A DNA stretch of 64,000 bases from Amorphophallus konjac. Its lineage: Eukaryota > Streptophyta > Magnoliopsida > Alismatales > Araceae. The DNA lies in NCBI GenBank assembly GCA_022559845.1, contig CM040118.1, positions 232,237,224-232,301,223 on the forward strand, read 5' to 3'. The notes beneath the pieces are model-generated. The model saw only the letters and a list, made by a program, of their open reading frames with translations. It was not told the origin of the DNA and did not search any database. A program made the translations under genes and the position numbers. Below are positions 1-11,623 of the stretch, piece after piece. Within the stretch, counting starts at the first letter, position 1, and each line of letters opens with the position of its first letter.

Positions 1-453
1 GTTGATATAAGCCCGCAACTTCTCCCCCTGTTCCTGCTTGAGGGCCAATAATCCTGCCACTGACCGGGGTGGACCGCTGCCAGCGAAGCTTTCCTTGAAC
101 ACTCACCCGAATTGCTTGAAGTTGTGGATGCTGCCGGGGGCGAGGGCCCTGAACCAACGCTGAGCACCCTGGACCAGAGTGGTAATGAACGCTCGGCACT
201 TGATTACGTCAGACACCCCATGCAAGGCCATTAGGGCGTCGAGGCTATCGTAGTGGTTGACCGGGTCACCCTGGCCGTCGTACGACTTGAAGGTCGAGAG
301 TGAGATCCTGGGAGATATCTCTGCCTTCAAAACATAGTCGAAGAATGGTGATCACTCCTCATCCTCCACGGGAGAGGTCTTCTGCAAGGCGTGGAGGGCG
401 CGCTCTTGCTCTGCGAAACGCCTCTCAAAGTCTCGCAGCTGGAGAGACAACTC
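1..453 (-). pseudogene. gag: Tat gag, capsid-region fragment of D
   Basis: Retrotransposon Gag capsid domain (Retrotrans_gag family). The minus-strand translation contains YDGQGDPVNHYDSLDAL, LVQGAQRWFRALAPGSI and a GPPRSVAGLLALKQ stretch, collinear with gag at 60600-60900. The frame is open from about 450 to 106 but broken by TGA at 103-105, where the other copy has an arginine CGA codon; it then continues to the window edge. It is a dead copy for this reason and because it is severed from its N-terminus by A. Gag would package element RNA in cytoplasmic particles. Confidence 0.85.
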
Positions 454-2240
454 TGTTGGGCATGTGTATGACATGTGTACTCTATTGTTTTGATGATGTC
501 TGACTATGTATGTTGGGCTTGTGTATAACATATTTTTGTTTCAATAATGCTTAACTATGATTCATTAATATAGTTTGACCTAAATTTGATAGCGACAAAT
601 ACACATGCATCAAGGTCAAGCCTACACCGGCACAAATATTGAGGCATTAGGCTGCACAAGAATCAAGCCAAAATCATGGTTTCACATAAATCCATGAAGT
701 CAAGGCAAATGCAACTGCTGGAGATGATACATACACTGAAGTATCACAAGAGAAGTGTCGACTCCAACAACAGATGTGTCGACACTGCAGCCAATACTTA
801 GCGACCAAGAAAGACGTGGTCGGTGCAACTTATGCTAGCACAAGTTAAGGTTTTGCCATGAGCTAAAAAAGGATGGTGCAAGGTTCTGTTGCTATGAACC
901 AAGGGCTGAGCACTTATAAAGATCAAGGTCGGTGCAACCTCCGGCTAACACATAACAAGGTCTGTGCACACTTGTCATCCATGTGATACAAAGTCGATGC
1001 ACATTCTTCCTTCAACACTAGAAGGTCCGTGCACATATGAAGATAAAGTCTAAAGCATGTTGATGAAGGTCTGTGCAAATGCTTCCTACTAACAAGTAAG
1101 GTATGTGCATGTTCACTTTCTGGCAAGACAAGGTCCGTGCAAACTACTAAAGGTTCACTCTCAAATCAAGTCTGAGCATTTCTCAAGGTCCAAGCATCAA
1201 GGTCTGAGCATATTCAAGTCAAGATCGAAGCACGCAGTTCCCAAGCACCATCTACCCAAAGAAGGTCAAAGGAATGTGTCGACCTATCTCTCTCAAGAGG
1301 TCGACACCGTTTTTCTTATAAGAAGCGCTCTATTGACTATTCTACTAAGAAGTGTCGACACTTACCTTACAGGAGGTCGACACCGTTTGTTCTTCCAGGA
1401 AGCACTCTACTGGCTATCTCACTATGGTGTGTCGACACTTACCTCGCAGGAGGTCGACACCCTTATTCTTCCAGGAAGTGCTTAATTGGCTATTCTAATA
1501 AGATGTGTCGACTCTTTTAATACAGGAGGTCGACACCCTTGTTCTTCCATAAATCCTTAAGTCAATAAACTGTCAGATCAGTGAGCCATCCAGAGAGAGA
1601 AAAAGGAACTGTAAATCAATAAAATTAAGGATTTTGGGGTCTGGACCACGTCCCGAGGTCTGACCCTTGCTCTACCATCTTATCACTCATTTGTCTACCT
1701 TTTGGAGATGGTTTTGTCAGAAATCCAGCTGGAAGAGACACTTCTGTCTGTCGCGATGTAAGGCTTCACTGTCTGCCTATCCATATTGTCTGCTACTGAG
1801 AATAGGACACTCCGCAGTCTGCCACCATCTTGCTGTCGACCAATGGGCTGTCCAACCAGCCATTGTACGCAGAAGAGTACATTTGAGCAGAATGAGAAGT
1901 CTCCATATCTGTTAGAGGTGCTGACCTCTCTTCAATCTATTAGAGGTGTTGACCTCACTGCCCTAAAGAGTAGACCCCAACTCACTTCATAGCTGGATCC
2001 TGCTGAAGAAGTGTCGACCTACCCGCTGGGAGTGTCAACCTATCTAAACTGGGCATTGGGTTTAACATTATTTCTTATTCCATTCCTATCTATTCCACTG
2101 CACTGTGTGCTTATGTGATTCATTTACCTTATAGAAGTGGTCTATGTTTTTAAGGAGTCAAGATTTAAATAGGCCAAAGTTATTAATAGGATCTATTCAA
2201 CCCCCCTTCTAGATCCGATTGCACTCCATGGGACCCAACA
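454..2240 (+). repeat. A 5' LTR (1787 bp)
   Basis: Starts TGTTGGGCATGTG, ends GGGACCCAACA, and is repeated at 15509-16510, 26858-27318 and 31728-32027. The U3 holds two short-repeat arrays. Unlike the 3' copy and the LTRs of E, G and I, it has no TATA box, hairpin chain or GGGGTGGAYGTAGG box that I can see, so its promoter region may have been deleted between two atctg repeats (one remains at 1907-1911). Confidence 0.85.
924..1553 (+). repeat. U3 short-repeat arrays in A 5' LTR
   Basis: About seven irregularly spaced copies of AAGGTCNGTGCA (924-1140) are followed by four units of about 75 bp (1275-1553). Each unit has TGTCGAC, then GAGGTCGACACC, then TTCTTCCAGGAAG and TGGCTAT. The GTCGAC core is palindromic. 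The same 75-bp array in the 3' LTR is where B inserted. Probable U3 enhancer-type repeats; function inferred only. Confidence 0.75.
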
Positions 2241-2242
2241 AT

Positions 2243-2254
2243 TGGTATCAGAGC
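2243..2254 (+). other. A primer-binding site (initiator tRNA-Met)
   Basis: TGGTATCAGAGC two bases after the 5' LTR end matches the 3' end of plant initiator tRNA-Met, the usual Copia minus-strand primer. Confidence 0.9.
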
Positions 2255-2317
2255 TAAGCTCTGCTATTCCCAGATCCTACGATCTGCAGGGAAAGATCCC
2301 AGTGCATTTTGAGAAAA

Positions 2318-3830
2318 TGGCTTCATCTGCTACACATGCTTCAAAGGTTTTTCCACCTATTTTTGATGGTTCAGATTTTTCAATATGGTTGAGAGGAATG
2401 TACGTCTATGTCAAATTCACATATCCATAATTGTGGAACCTTATATACATTGGTCCAAATGAGCTGCCATCAGATTCAAATGTATGGTCAGCTGAACATA
2501 AGACCAAACATAACAATAACCTTGCTGCACTCAATTTAATCAAAGCTACGGTTGATGACAGATTACTTGATCTTGTGTCTACCTACAGCACAGCTAAGTA
2601 AGTTCTGGAGGTGTTGATGAACATCCATGAGAAAGAAGATCAAGAGCATCAATGCCTTATGGCTGACCGATCAGAGCAGTCAAGCAATCCATCCTCATCT
2701 TAGGTAAGCTCTGATTCTGAAGACTTTACTTTTGAAAAACTTATGAGTGCATATGATCAGTTGATCGAGCAGTACAAAAAGATGAAATCTGAAAAAAAAA
2801 AGATTGAAAAAGGATTTGAGGAAAAATAGTCAAGGTAAGAGTCATGCTTGTGAAAATTGTTCCAACCTTGAAGAGCTCAACAATAGTCTTGCCCTTGACT
2901 TGGATCTAAACAAACAAAACATCGTGTGTCTAAATGAAGAAATCAGAATCCTTCAAGAAGAAATCATAAGGTTGGAAGAGACTGTTCAAAAACTTAAAAT
3001 TCAACTAATCCGTCAAAATGAAAGTCCTTTCTGTAACAATTGTTCAGCTTTTGAAGAGCTAAATGACACTCTCATCTCTGACTTGGATGTGAATAAGCAA
3101 ACCATTACATGCCTAACAGATGAAAATAGAATCCTTCAAGCTGAAATCACTAGGTTGGAAGAAATCATAAGACAACTTCAAAACCAACATAAATCAATCT
3201 CTAATGAACAAACCATGTCGGACAAGCTAATCCCTGATAAAAGGTTGATTGAAGAAATAAAAATGGTAAAAGAACAAAATGACATGTTGCTTGAAAGACT
3301 GTCCATTTATGAGAAGGGAAAGGGTATTGCCCATGATAGTTCTGAAAAACTGAATGAACTTCAAATGGAGATTGAAAATTACAAGGGGGTTAATGCTATG
3401 CACAATGAGCATTTGGCTGTGTGTGAGGAGGACCTCGCTGAAACCAAGCTGCACGTCTCCTCATTGGAGAATGAAATCAAAGATATAAATGACTCTCTGT
3501 CTAAGTGTATGCAGGATAAGGAAATCATGAACAGACTCTTGGAAACAAGAGTAAGTCATCATGAGGAAGATTTAGGTTACAAACCCAAAAACCAACGATC
3601 TTTCGGAAGCAAGGCCTACATCACTTCTGTCAAGCGTAAGAATGAAGCCAGCACTTCTTACCACCTCTCAATACCGCATACTACTCAGAAAAACCAAAAA
3701 TGAATTGGTAAGCAGAAAGAGAAGGCTCTCATGCAAAAACAGAAACCTAAGTCTGCTAGTCGTAACATGCACGACAGGAAAACCCATGATGACTACCATG
3801 CCTCTCATAAATTGAATGTTTATTACTTTC
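2318..3830 (+). pseudogene. gag: A gag, N-terminal and coiled-coil part
   Basis: The ORF begins MASSATHASKVFPPIFDGSDF, a Copia Gag N-terminus (PPIFDGSNFxxW pattern, also in E and G). It is broken by stops near 2429, 2599 and 2703, then is open from 2804 to 3703. The latter is a long charged coiled coil of two tandem units of about 70 residues, each opening with CENCS or CNNCS followed by a LEELN-type helix. A TGA at 3701-3703 interrupts before a basic linker. Element C is inserted at 3830/3831, inside the first zinc knuckle. The region resembles G (43425-45842) in order and motifs. Gag would assemble particles; this copy cannot. Confidence 0.75.
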
Positions 3831-6178
3831 TGATGTGGCACAGCCCAAGGATGCCAATGAAAGAATGGTTGAACCTAGGACTTAGATCCACAAGCATACA
3901 CGCACTATCAATGGACTCACACTAGCGGCTCACTCGTACGGTTCAAGCGATCACCAGGTGGGGCCGGGGATGATGGCGAGGGTCCGAGGTGGGACCCTAA
4001 TATTCAAGGGACTAGATTGACTTAGGCTGACCCCTAAGGGTCTGGGAATTCCCAACTTCGTGGGCAGCCGGCACGCCGGGGCGTGGGGTTGGGTGGCTCT
4101 CACTCACGATCCGCGGTAGGCACACAAATCGAGCAATAACGGGACCGAGCACTAACTCACCGACCGACGGGCATAAGAAGCAATACTAGACTAGCAAAAC
4201 AATATAATAACCAGGTAGGGTCCATTCACTCACTTGATCGGTGTGAAGACACCGATCCCGACCGAAGACGAGGGCGAGCGGGGAGGCGTGGGTACACACC
4301 CGCACACCGTGTCGATGCCGCTTGACCTGAAAACTTTAAGAGTACAACACTACTCCTCTCGCAGGAGGGTGGATCAAGGGGACGGGATTAATGTGTTACA
4401 GTCAAACACTACCTCCACGCAGGGAGGGGCTGTCAGCCGGCCAGGCGGGGTGGGGAAACTAAGAGATAACACCGACTTGCCAAGTTGCGCTGATTCTGCT
4501 AGCTTCAGGAACAGCCTGACAGGTTGTTGATGTCAGCGCTGCCACGGACTCAAATGAACTCAGAATTGATTGAAATTGGTGCCGAAACGTTACTGACTGA
4601 CCCGGGATGCCGCTGAATTTTTGTGGAAGCTCGTGACGACGTCTCCGGCTGGGGTAGAACCTGGAACGGGGCTAGTCTTTGCTGGTTCTGGTTGCACTCA
4701 GGATGATGCCACTGGAAGAAGAAGGTGCAGCCAACTGATCCGTACTCTGTTGGAGGCGAGACAGGTACCGTTGAAACCGTAGTCGAGTCTTCTTTCCGTG
4801 GAGACTGACGCCGTTGTCAGCCAATGTCGGAGCAGATCGTGAGAACCCAAACAGTAGAGGTGGGTCGGTTCTATCTCAGGAACACAGACCAGACACACTT
4901 GGAATGGAAAATTTGTAACTTTTCATGCCCAGATCCAAACTTAGCTCTGTTTCTTGGGGATTGAAGAGGACTTGAAGGGGAATCTCCCAGCCAAGTTGTG
5001 CGCCAAGACCTGCAAGGGAGAGGCCGTGGTCGAACTGGATCTGCAGCTCTGGTCCTCTGCCTGAGTGGTTCTGCGCAGTCGAGGAAGAAATGCTCCCACG
5101 GACAGCTCAGTGCTCGGACGAAGACGAAACCACCTCTCCTAGAATGATCTCTGGACGACCTTTCTAGAGGTATATGACTTGCCACAAGAAGAAGAGGGGA
5201 AGGGTCGGAGACAATGCTTCTTCCAGGACCCGAACTTGCTGCCTGTGAACTGCTGATGGAGCTGCAACTTTGTGGTGGCAAATGGTGTTGGAGTGGGGCA
5301 ACTCAGCAAGGGGGAGGATGGCTGATGGCTGGGGAAGAGGGGAGGACGTGGCTGGGACCTCCAGGGATGCTAGGGTGGAAGGAATGGGGCTGAGGGGGGC
5401 TGGAGCTGCTGGAGGTGGTGATGGGGGGTGGTTGTGCACTAGAGAGAGGGTGGGATGGAGAGGAGGAGGAGGGGGGCGACCAGACCAAGGGGAGTATTCT
5501 TGGGTCGACCTAGGGTGTGGGGGGGATAAGAGAGGGGAGGGAATTTCGAATTTGGGCCTTGGGAGGAGTTATTTCAGCCTTGGGAAGGTGGTGGGATGCT
5601 TGGGAAGGAGAGAGGGGTAGTTGGGGGTTGGGAGGTGGGGTGTGGATTGGAGGAAAGCTCTTGGGGTTGGGGTGAGTTAATGGAAGGGTGTGGGGACTAG
5701 GGAAAGAGTTATTAGGGGAGGGGAAGTGAGAGAAAGTGGTTGGGAGGGGGAGGAGAGAGAGAATGGGGCGAACCCCTTAGAGAGAGAGAGATAATGAGAG
5801 AGAGAGAGAGAGAGGGAAGAACTTTAGTGGGAGAAAGACTTGAGAGATTTCTATTCAAATGGTTCATCAAAAGTTTTTTACATGAGGGGAGATGGGGCCT
5901 ATATATAGGCATCCACTCTTTACATGACCATAGTACTCTTGACAATTAGACAAAAGACCGAGCATATCCTAGACTCAACCTAATGGGCCCATAACTAAGG
6001 TAATAAGGCCCAATTAAGCATAACAAGGGAAATGACTAAAACAACATGACTCAATAAAGGAAAATACATAAGATATGACTCAAAGAAAAGGAAAATAATA
6101 TGTGATCTCATAGCCAAGCTTCCTCACAATGATGCAGGTGAACCGAGCCAAAGAGAGCGCTGAGAGATGCCCTCATCA
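3831..6178 (-). repeat. C 3' LTR
   Basis: On the minus strand it starts TGATGAGGGCATCTC and ends GGGCTGTGCCACATCA; a near-identical copy is at 9279-11623. A purine tract (caggggatt on the minus strand) abuts it at 6179. It holds a TATA box and a GA microsatellite. The apparent ORFs in it are Gly/Arg/Ser-rich and lie in a G-rich low-complexity stretch; I do not accept them as genes. Confidence 0.9.
5755..5910 (-). promoter_or_regulatory. C LTR TATA box with CT-rich downstream tract
   Basis: Minus-strand CCTATATATAGG at 5899-5910 is a palindromic TATA box; the same site is at 11343-11354 in the other LTR. Within 80-150 bases downstream on the minus strand lies a CT/GA microsatellite (5755-5816), which would be in the transcribed leader. 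Confidence 0.65.
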
Positions 6179-6209
6179 AATCCCCTGGGGTGGGGAGAAC
6201 TTGACCCCG

Positions 6210-6557
6210 TCAAGTATGGGTCTGTCTGACTGTGGTAGGGCGCAGTAGGTCTTCCCGGCTCACCCAAGCATCCTCGGTCGGGGGATGGCCCTTCCACCTC
6301 ACTAGGTAATGCTGGTATACCCTGTTCCTGGTAATGGTACTCTGCTCATCCAATATTGCCTCCACTTGCTCACGTCGGCCTCTCAAGCTAGGAGGTAGAG
6401 TCACACCGTGGGTGTCTCTCTCAAGGGAGGGTAAAGGCTCAAGTTCCTTGCTAGGTTCCACCGCGGGGCCCTTGTAGGGTACCAGGTCTTCTACATTGAA
6501 AGTAGGGTGTACCCCAAAACCCTCAGGTAGGTCCAGCTCATAACCGTTACTACCTAG
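6210..6557 (-). pseudogene. C integrase C-terminus and chromodomain
   Basis: Continuation of the C pol frame after a TGA at 6555-6557 that follows the GPFRILR motif of the integrase C-terminal domain. The translation has NGYELDLPEGFGVHP (beta-barrel end), FNVEDLVPY, then VEAILDEQ, YLVRWKGHP and DAWVSREDLL, a canonical chromodomain with WKG and the trailing aromatic. Chromodomains steer chromovirus integration toward marked chromatin. If the stop is read as a mutated CGA, the domain belongs to the upstream polyprotein. Confidence 0.85.
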
Positions 6558-8483
6558 TCATCTCAGAATTCGAAAGGGTCCCGACCCTCGTGCCCTCAAC
6601 TTGGAGGCAGGCCCCGAAAGGAGCCGCTCCGTCCTCACCATCACCGAGTCTCCCACTTGGAACTCGCAGTGGCACCGATGAGCATATGCCCGCCTTTTGT
6701 AAGCCTCATTACTTTTCCCTATATGCTTGTGGATGTCATCATGTAACTCTTTGATATGCTGTGCAAAGGACTCAGCTGAGACTGACACTCTAGCATGTGG
6801 GGGAAGGGGAATAAGATCTGAAGGTTTTCTAGGCCTATAACCATGTATTACCTCAAATGGACTCTTGCCAATGGACCTATTGACAGAATCATTATAGGCA
6901 AACTCAGCCTGAGCTAAGAGGAGATCCCAATTCCCAGGGTGGTCCCCTACTAGACAACGGAGCAAGTTCCCAAGGCTTCGGTTGATGACCTCAGTCTGGC
7001 CATCGGTTTTAGGATGGTAAGCGGTGGAGAATTTGAGGAGGGTTCCCATCAGATGCCAGAGAGTTTTCCAAAAGTAGCTGGGTTTGATGGCATGTTGCAC
7101 ATCGCGCATGGGTGGTAACTTATCCGGAAGCTTTTCGGGGAACACATCATGGAAGTCCTCAAGGAGTTGTTGAATTTCTATTAGGTGTGGGTTGGTTGGG
7201 GTGGATTCCGCAAGGCAAATGATGATGGCACACACTTGTCCTCCTTGGTTGACTTCTTTCTCAATTTCTTTCCTAGTGATGAGGTGTAGGCTCCTAGTAG
7301 TCCCAATGGTTAAGCTAGAGTTAGGATTGGATGGGGTGGGGTTTGGGGTAGAGGGAGGGGTGGAGGATTCCCCTAGGGGAGGAGGTACCTTCTTGGGGAG
7401 GGGGCGGGGTGGTGAAGAGTTGAGTTGGATTCTCTTCCCCTCATGGGTGAAAATGCAAGTGTTCATCCTCCCAAGGAAGGTGGCATCTACATCATAGATC
7501 CAAGGCCGCCCTAGGAGTATGCTCCCTACTTCCATTGGTAGAATGTCACACCAAACTTGGCCTTGGTAGGATTGAAAGGTGATGGGGACAAGGCAACGGG
7601 TGCTAACGGGTACGGATGTAGCATCAATCCAAGCTACCTGATATGGTTTTGGGTGTGAAGTTATGGTGAGGCCTAGAAGTTTGACGGTGTCGGGGGACAC
7701 CACATTCACACAACCCCCATTGTCCAAGATGACCTTCCTAGCATGACTCCTTATCCGGATGTAGGTATGGAAGATGGTGTTCCTTCTCCAATCATGTTCT
7801 CGGGCCTGAGTGAGGGTGCACCTAACCACTCTAAGGTGAGGGTCGGTGGGTGGAGGGGGTTGTTCTTGGTTGGTCTCCATGTAGTGGTTCTCATACTCAT
7901 CCTCCCATTCGAGAGAGGGTTCATATACCTCAACCTCTCCTTCAAATTCAGCTTGGGGTTGGGGGTTTGTCTCCTCTATGAGCAAGTTAGATGCGCCCTT
8001 GGTGGGGCATTGATTGGCAAAGTGTCCATACCCAAGACACCTAAAGCATTGCTGCCCACTTTGGTGGTTTGAGGCAACCTTAGTGTGAGGGGGAGTGGGT
8101 GCCGAATTAAGCCTATTGGGAGATGGGTTTAGGGGCCCACTTGTGGGGCGGGGTGGTGGGGCGCCACTAAGAGGGGAGGCCCGGGTGGGAGGAGCTCCCA
8201 TGGGGGTGGGTAGGAGACCTCTTTGAGGAGGTGGGGGGTTGGTCCGAGGTGCCATGGCTTTGGGGTCCATCCCCCGAGGGGGAACCATTCGGGTGTATCG
8301 AGAGAATTTCTCGGCATCCCGGGCTACTTGATAGGCTTGCTCTAGAGTGGTTCCTTGATGCATGAAAAGTTCCTTTTTTATGTGAAATTGAAGCCCATTT
8401 CTAAAACGAGAGAGTGTGACCGCGGGATCCTCTTGGACTCCACACTTAAGGAGGTAGTAGTCGAATTTCTCAATGTACTCCAT
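6558..8483 (-). pseudogene. gag-pol: C gag C-terminus, protease and truncated integrase fused in frame
   Basis: 641 residues. In order: end of capsid (LSRFRNGLQFHIKKEL), Pro-rich linker, CCHC knuckle CFRCLGYGHFANQC, retropepsin-like protease with ILDNGGCVNVVS where D-S/T-G is usual, and ILLGRPWIYDVDA. The RT linker motif FHDVFPEKLP reaches RDVQHAIK, then jumps directly to integrase FWKTLWHLMGT, STAYHPKTDGQTE and FAYNDSVNRS. All RT and RNase H, the integrase zinc finger and two of three catalytic acids are gone, yet the frame is kept. It may still supply Gag or a chimera, but cannot copy itself. Confidence 0.85.
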
Positions 8484-8513
8484 AACAGTTTTCCACTCTT
8501 GGGTGAGGGCTTG

Positions 8514-9164
8514 CTACTCATCTAGGAGGTTTTGATGGTAGGAGGGAGGGACATATTTGAGTTTGAGTTGTTCCTTCATGGTCCCCCATGTGGTAATGGG
8601 AGCTTCCCTCCTAACTATCCTTAATGCCTCAACATTCATCCAATGAGTCTTAGCTAATTTGGTAAGTTGCATCTTTGCAAGCCGGACTCTCCTATCCTCG
8701 GTCATTGGGTACCAATCAAAATATTGGTCCATGGCTGCCTCCCAATCTAAGTAGACGCTCAGGTGATGAGACCCATCAAAGGTGGGTGCATCGACTTTCA
8801 CAAGTCTCATAAGTTGGTCATCCGGGTTGTCCCGGGAAAGTCTCTCATTCCTCCTAGGGGGTGGGTCTCTTTCCGGATCGGGAGGGTGGTCAAGGTTGAG
8901 TTCTCCTATGGCTGGCTCCATATGTGGGGGTGGTTCCCTCCTATCTCCTGCCCTAGGGGCAGGCCTATTTTCCTCAATTTGTTCAAGCCGGGCCGTTATA
9001 TCATCAAGCCGCCCCATAATATTAGTCATACCTTCTACAAGAAACCTCATGTGATCGGGGAGCTCTTGCTCATTGTGGGCGGGATTCGCTTGGGGATTGG
9101 GATTCATTGTGATGTTGGAAGAGGAGGGGTTGGATTGATAATGGGTTCTACTACGGGTGGTCAT
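8514..9164 (-). CDS. gag: C gag, N-terminal part
   Basis: 216 residues from MTTRSRTHYQSNPSSS: coiled coil around MGRLDDITARLEQIEEN, a charged linker, then the chromovirus capsid start DAPTFDGSHHLSVYLDWEAAMDQYFDWYPM. It ends at a TAG (8511-8513) followed by CAA; the frame continues in the next ORF, so one codon change, probably CAG to TAG, separates gag from the rest. The first ATG after the primer site is used. A functional Gag would package RNA. Confidence 0.85.
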   Translation of the reverse strand: MTTRSRTHYQSNPSSSNITMNPNPQANPAHNEQELPDHMRFLVEGMTNIMGRLDDITARLEQIEENRPAPRAGDRREPPPHMEPAIGELNLDHPPDPERDPPPRRNERLSRDNPDDQLMRLVKVDAPTFDGSHHLSVYLDWEAAMDQYFDWYPMTEDRRVRLAKMQLTKLAKTHWMNVEALRIVRREAPITTWGTMKEQLKLKYVPPSYHQNLLDE

Positions 9165-9264
9165 GCAAAGTTGGGTGGGCTATGCACGGGTGTGCGAATG
9201 CACCTATGAATGACTTAGTGTGAAGACGACCCAAGACTAGACTTGTAAGGACAAGCCTATGACC

Positions 9265-9276
9265 GCTCTGATACCA
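9265..9276 (-). other. C primer-binding site (initiator tRNA-Met)
   Basis: Minus-strand TGGTATCAGAGC two bases from the end of the LTR at 9279; this identifies 9279-11623 as the 5' LTR and sets C on the minus strand. Confidence 0.9.
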
Positions 9277-9278
9277 CT

Positions 9279-11623
9279 TGATGTGGCACAGCCCAAGGAT
9301 GCCAATGAAAGAATGGTTGAACCTAGGACTTAGATCCACAAGCATACAAGCACTATCAATGGACTCACACTAGTGGCTCACTCGTACGGTTCAAGCGATC
9401 ACCCGGTGGGGCCGGGGATGATGGCGAGGGTCCGAGGTGGGACCCTAATATTCAAGGGACTAGATTGACTTAGGCTGACCCCTAAGGGTCTGGGAATTCC
9501 CAACTTCGTGGGCAGCCGGCACGCCGAGGCGTGGGGTTGGGTGGCTCTCACTCATGATCCACGGTAGGCACACAAATCGAGCAATAACAGGACCGAGCAC
9601 TAACTCACCGACCGACGGGCATAAGAAGCAATACTAGATTAGCAAAGCAATAGAATAACCAGGTAGGGTCCAGTCACTCACCTGATCGGTGTGAAGACAC
9701 CGATCCCGACCGAAGACGAGGGCGAGCGGGGAGGCGTGGGTACGCACCCGCGCGCCGCGTCGATGCCGCTTGACCTGAAAACTTTAAGAGTACAACACTA
9801 CTCCTCTCTCAGGAGGGTGGATCAAGGGGACGGGATTAATGTGTTACAGTCAAACACTACCTCCACGCAGGGAGGGGCTGTCAGCCGGCCAGGCGGGGTG
9901 GGGAAACTAAGAGATAACACTGACTTGCCGAGTTGCGCCGATTCTGCTAGCTTCAGGAACAGCCTGACATGTTGTTGATGTCGGCACTGCCACGGACTCA
10001 AATGAACTCAGAATTGATTGAAATTGGTTCCGAAACGTTACTGACTGACCCAGGATGCCGCCTGAATTTTTGTGGAAGCTCGTGACGACGTCGCCGGGCG
10101 GGGCAAAACCTGGAACGGGGCTAGTCTTCGCTGGTTCTGGTTGCTCTCAGGATGATGCCGCTGGAAGAAGAAGGTGCAACCAACTTATCTGTACTCGGTT
10201 GGAGGCGAGACAGGCACTGTTGAAACCGTGGTCAAGTCTTCTTTCCGTGGGGACTGACGCCGTTGTCATCCAATGTCAGAGCAGATCATGAAAACCCAAA
10301 CAGTAGAGGTGGGTCGGTTCTGTCTCAGGCACACAGACCAGACACACTTGGAATAGAAAATTTGTAACTTTTCATGCCCAGATCCAAACTTAGCTCTGTT
10401 TCTTGGGGATTGAAGAGGACTTGAAGGGGAAGCTCCCAGCCAAGTTGTACGCCAAGACCTGCAAGGGAGAGGCCGTGGTCAAACTGGATCTGCAGCTCTG
10501 GTCCTCTACCTGAGTGGTTCTGCGCAGTCGAGGAAGAAATGCTCCCACGGACAGCTCAGTGCTCGGACAAAGTTGAAACCACCTTGCCTAGAAAGATCTC
10601 TGGACGACCTTTCCAGCGGTATATGACTTGCCACCAGAAGAAGAGGGGAAGGGTCGGAGACGATGCTTCTTCCAGGACCCGAACTTGCTGCCTGCGAACT
10701 GCTGATGGAGCTGCAACTTTGTGGTGGCAAATGGTGTTGGAGTGGGGCAACTCAGCAAGGGGGAGGATGGCTGGGGAAGAGGGGAGGACGTGGCTGGGAC
10801 TTCCAGGGATGCTAGGGTGGAAGGAATGGGGCTGAGGGGGGCTGGAGCTGCTGGAGGTGGTGATGGGGGATGGTTGTGCACTAGAGAGAGGGTGGGATGG
10901 AGAGGAGGAGGAGGGGGGTGACCAGACCAAGGGGAGTCTTCTTGGGTCGACCTAGGGTGTGGGGGGGATGATAGAGGGGAGGGAATTTCGAATTTGGGCC
11001 TTGGGAGGAGTTATTTCAGCCTTGGGAAGGTGGTGGGATGCTTGGGGAAGGAGAGAGGGGTAGTTGGGGGTTGGGAGGTGGGGTGTGGATTGGAGGAAAG
11101 CTCTTGGGGTTGGGGTGAGTTAATGGAAGGGTGTGGGGACTAGGGAAAGAGTTATTAGGAGAGGGGAAGTGAGAGAAAGTGGTTGGGAGGGGGAGGAGAG
11201 AGAGAATGGGGCGAACCCCTTAGAGAGAGAGAGAGATAATGAGAGAGAGAGATAGAGAGGGAAGAACTTTAGTGGGAGAAAGACTTGAGAGATTTCTATT
11301 CAAATGGTTCATCAAAAGTTTTTTACATGAGGGGAGATGGGGCCTATATATAGGCATCCACTCTTTACATGACCATAGTACTCTTGACAATTAGACAAAA
11401 GACCGAGCATATCCTAGACTCAACCTAATGGGCCCATAACTAAGGTAATAAGGCCCAATTAAGCATAACAAGGGAAATGACTAAAACAACATGACTCAAT
11501 AAAGGAAAATACATAAGATATGACTCAAAGAAAAGGAAAATAATATGTGATCTCATAGCCAAGCTTCCTCACAATGATGCAGGCGAACCGAGCCAAAGAG
11601 AGCGCTGAGAGATGCCCTCATCA
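9279..11623 (-). repeat. C 5' LTR
   Basis: Near-identical to 3831-6178, with the TATA palindrome at 11343-11354 and a GA tract near 11220-11262. Small indels and scattered substitutions separate the two copies. Confidence 0.9.

Larger units (their letters stand above)
3831..11623 (-). mobile_element. Reina-type chromovirus C, RT-less, inserted in A gag
   Basis: LTRs of 2348 and 2345 bp bound by TGATG...CATCA (plus-strand view), exact target duplication ctttc at 3826-3830 and 11624-11628, initiator tRNA-Met primer site beside the right LTR. On the minus strand: gag, zinc knuckle, protease, then an abrupt join to the C-terminal third of integrase, and a chromodomain. RT, RNase H and most of the integrase core are missing. 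The LTRs look nearly identical over the stretches compared, so the insertion is recent. Confidence 0.9.

Noticed and set aside
5270..5620. Gly-rich ORF and its overlapping Pro/Ser-rich reverse ORFs (also 10539-10930)
   Set aside because: They fall in a G-rich low-complexity stretch of the C LTR, present in both LTR copies, with no domain.
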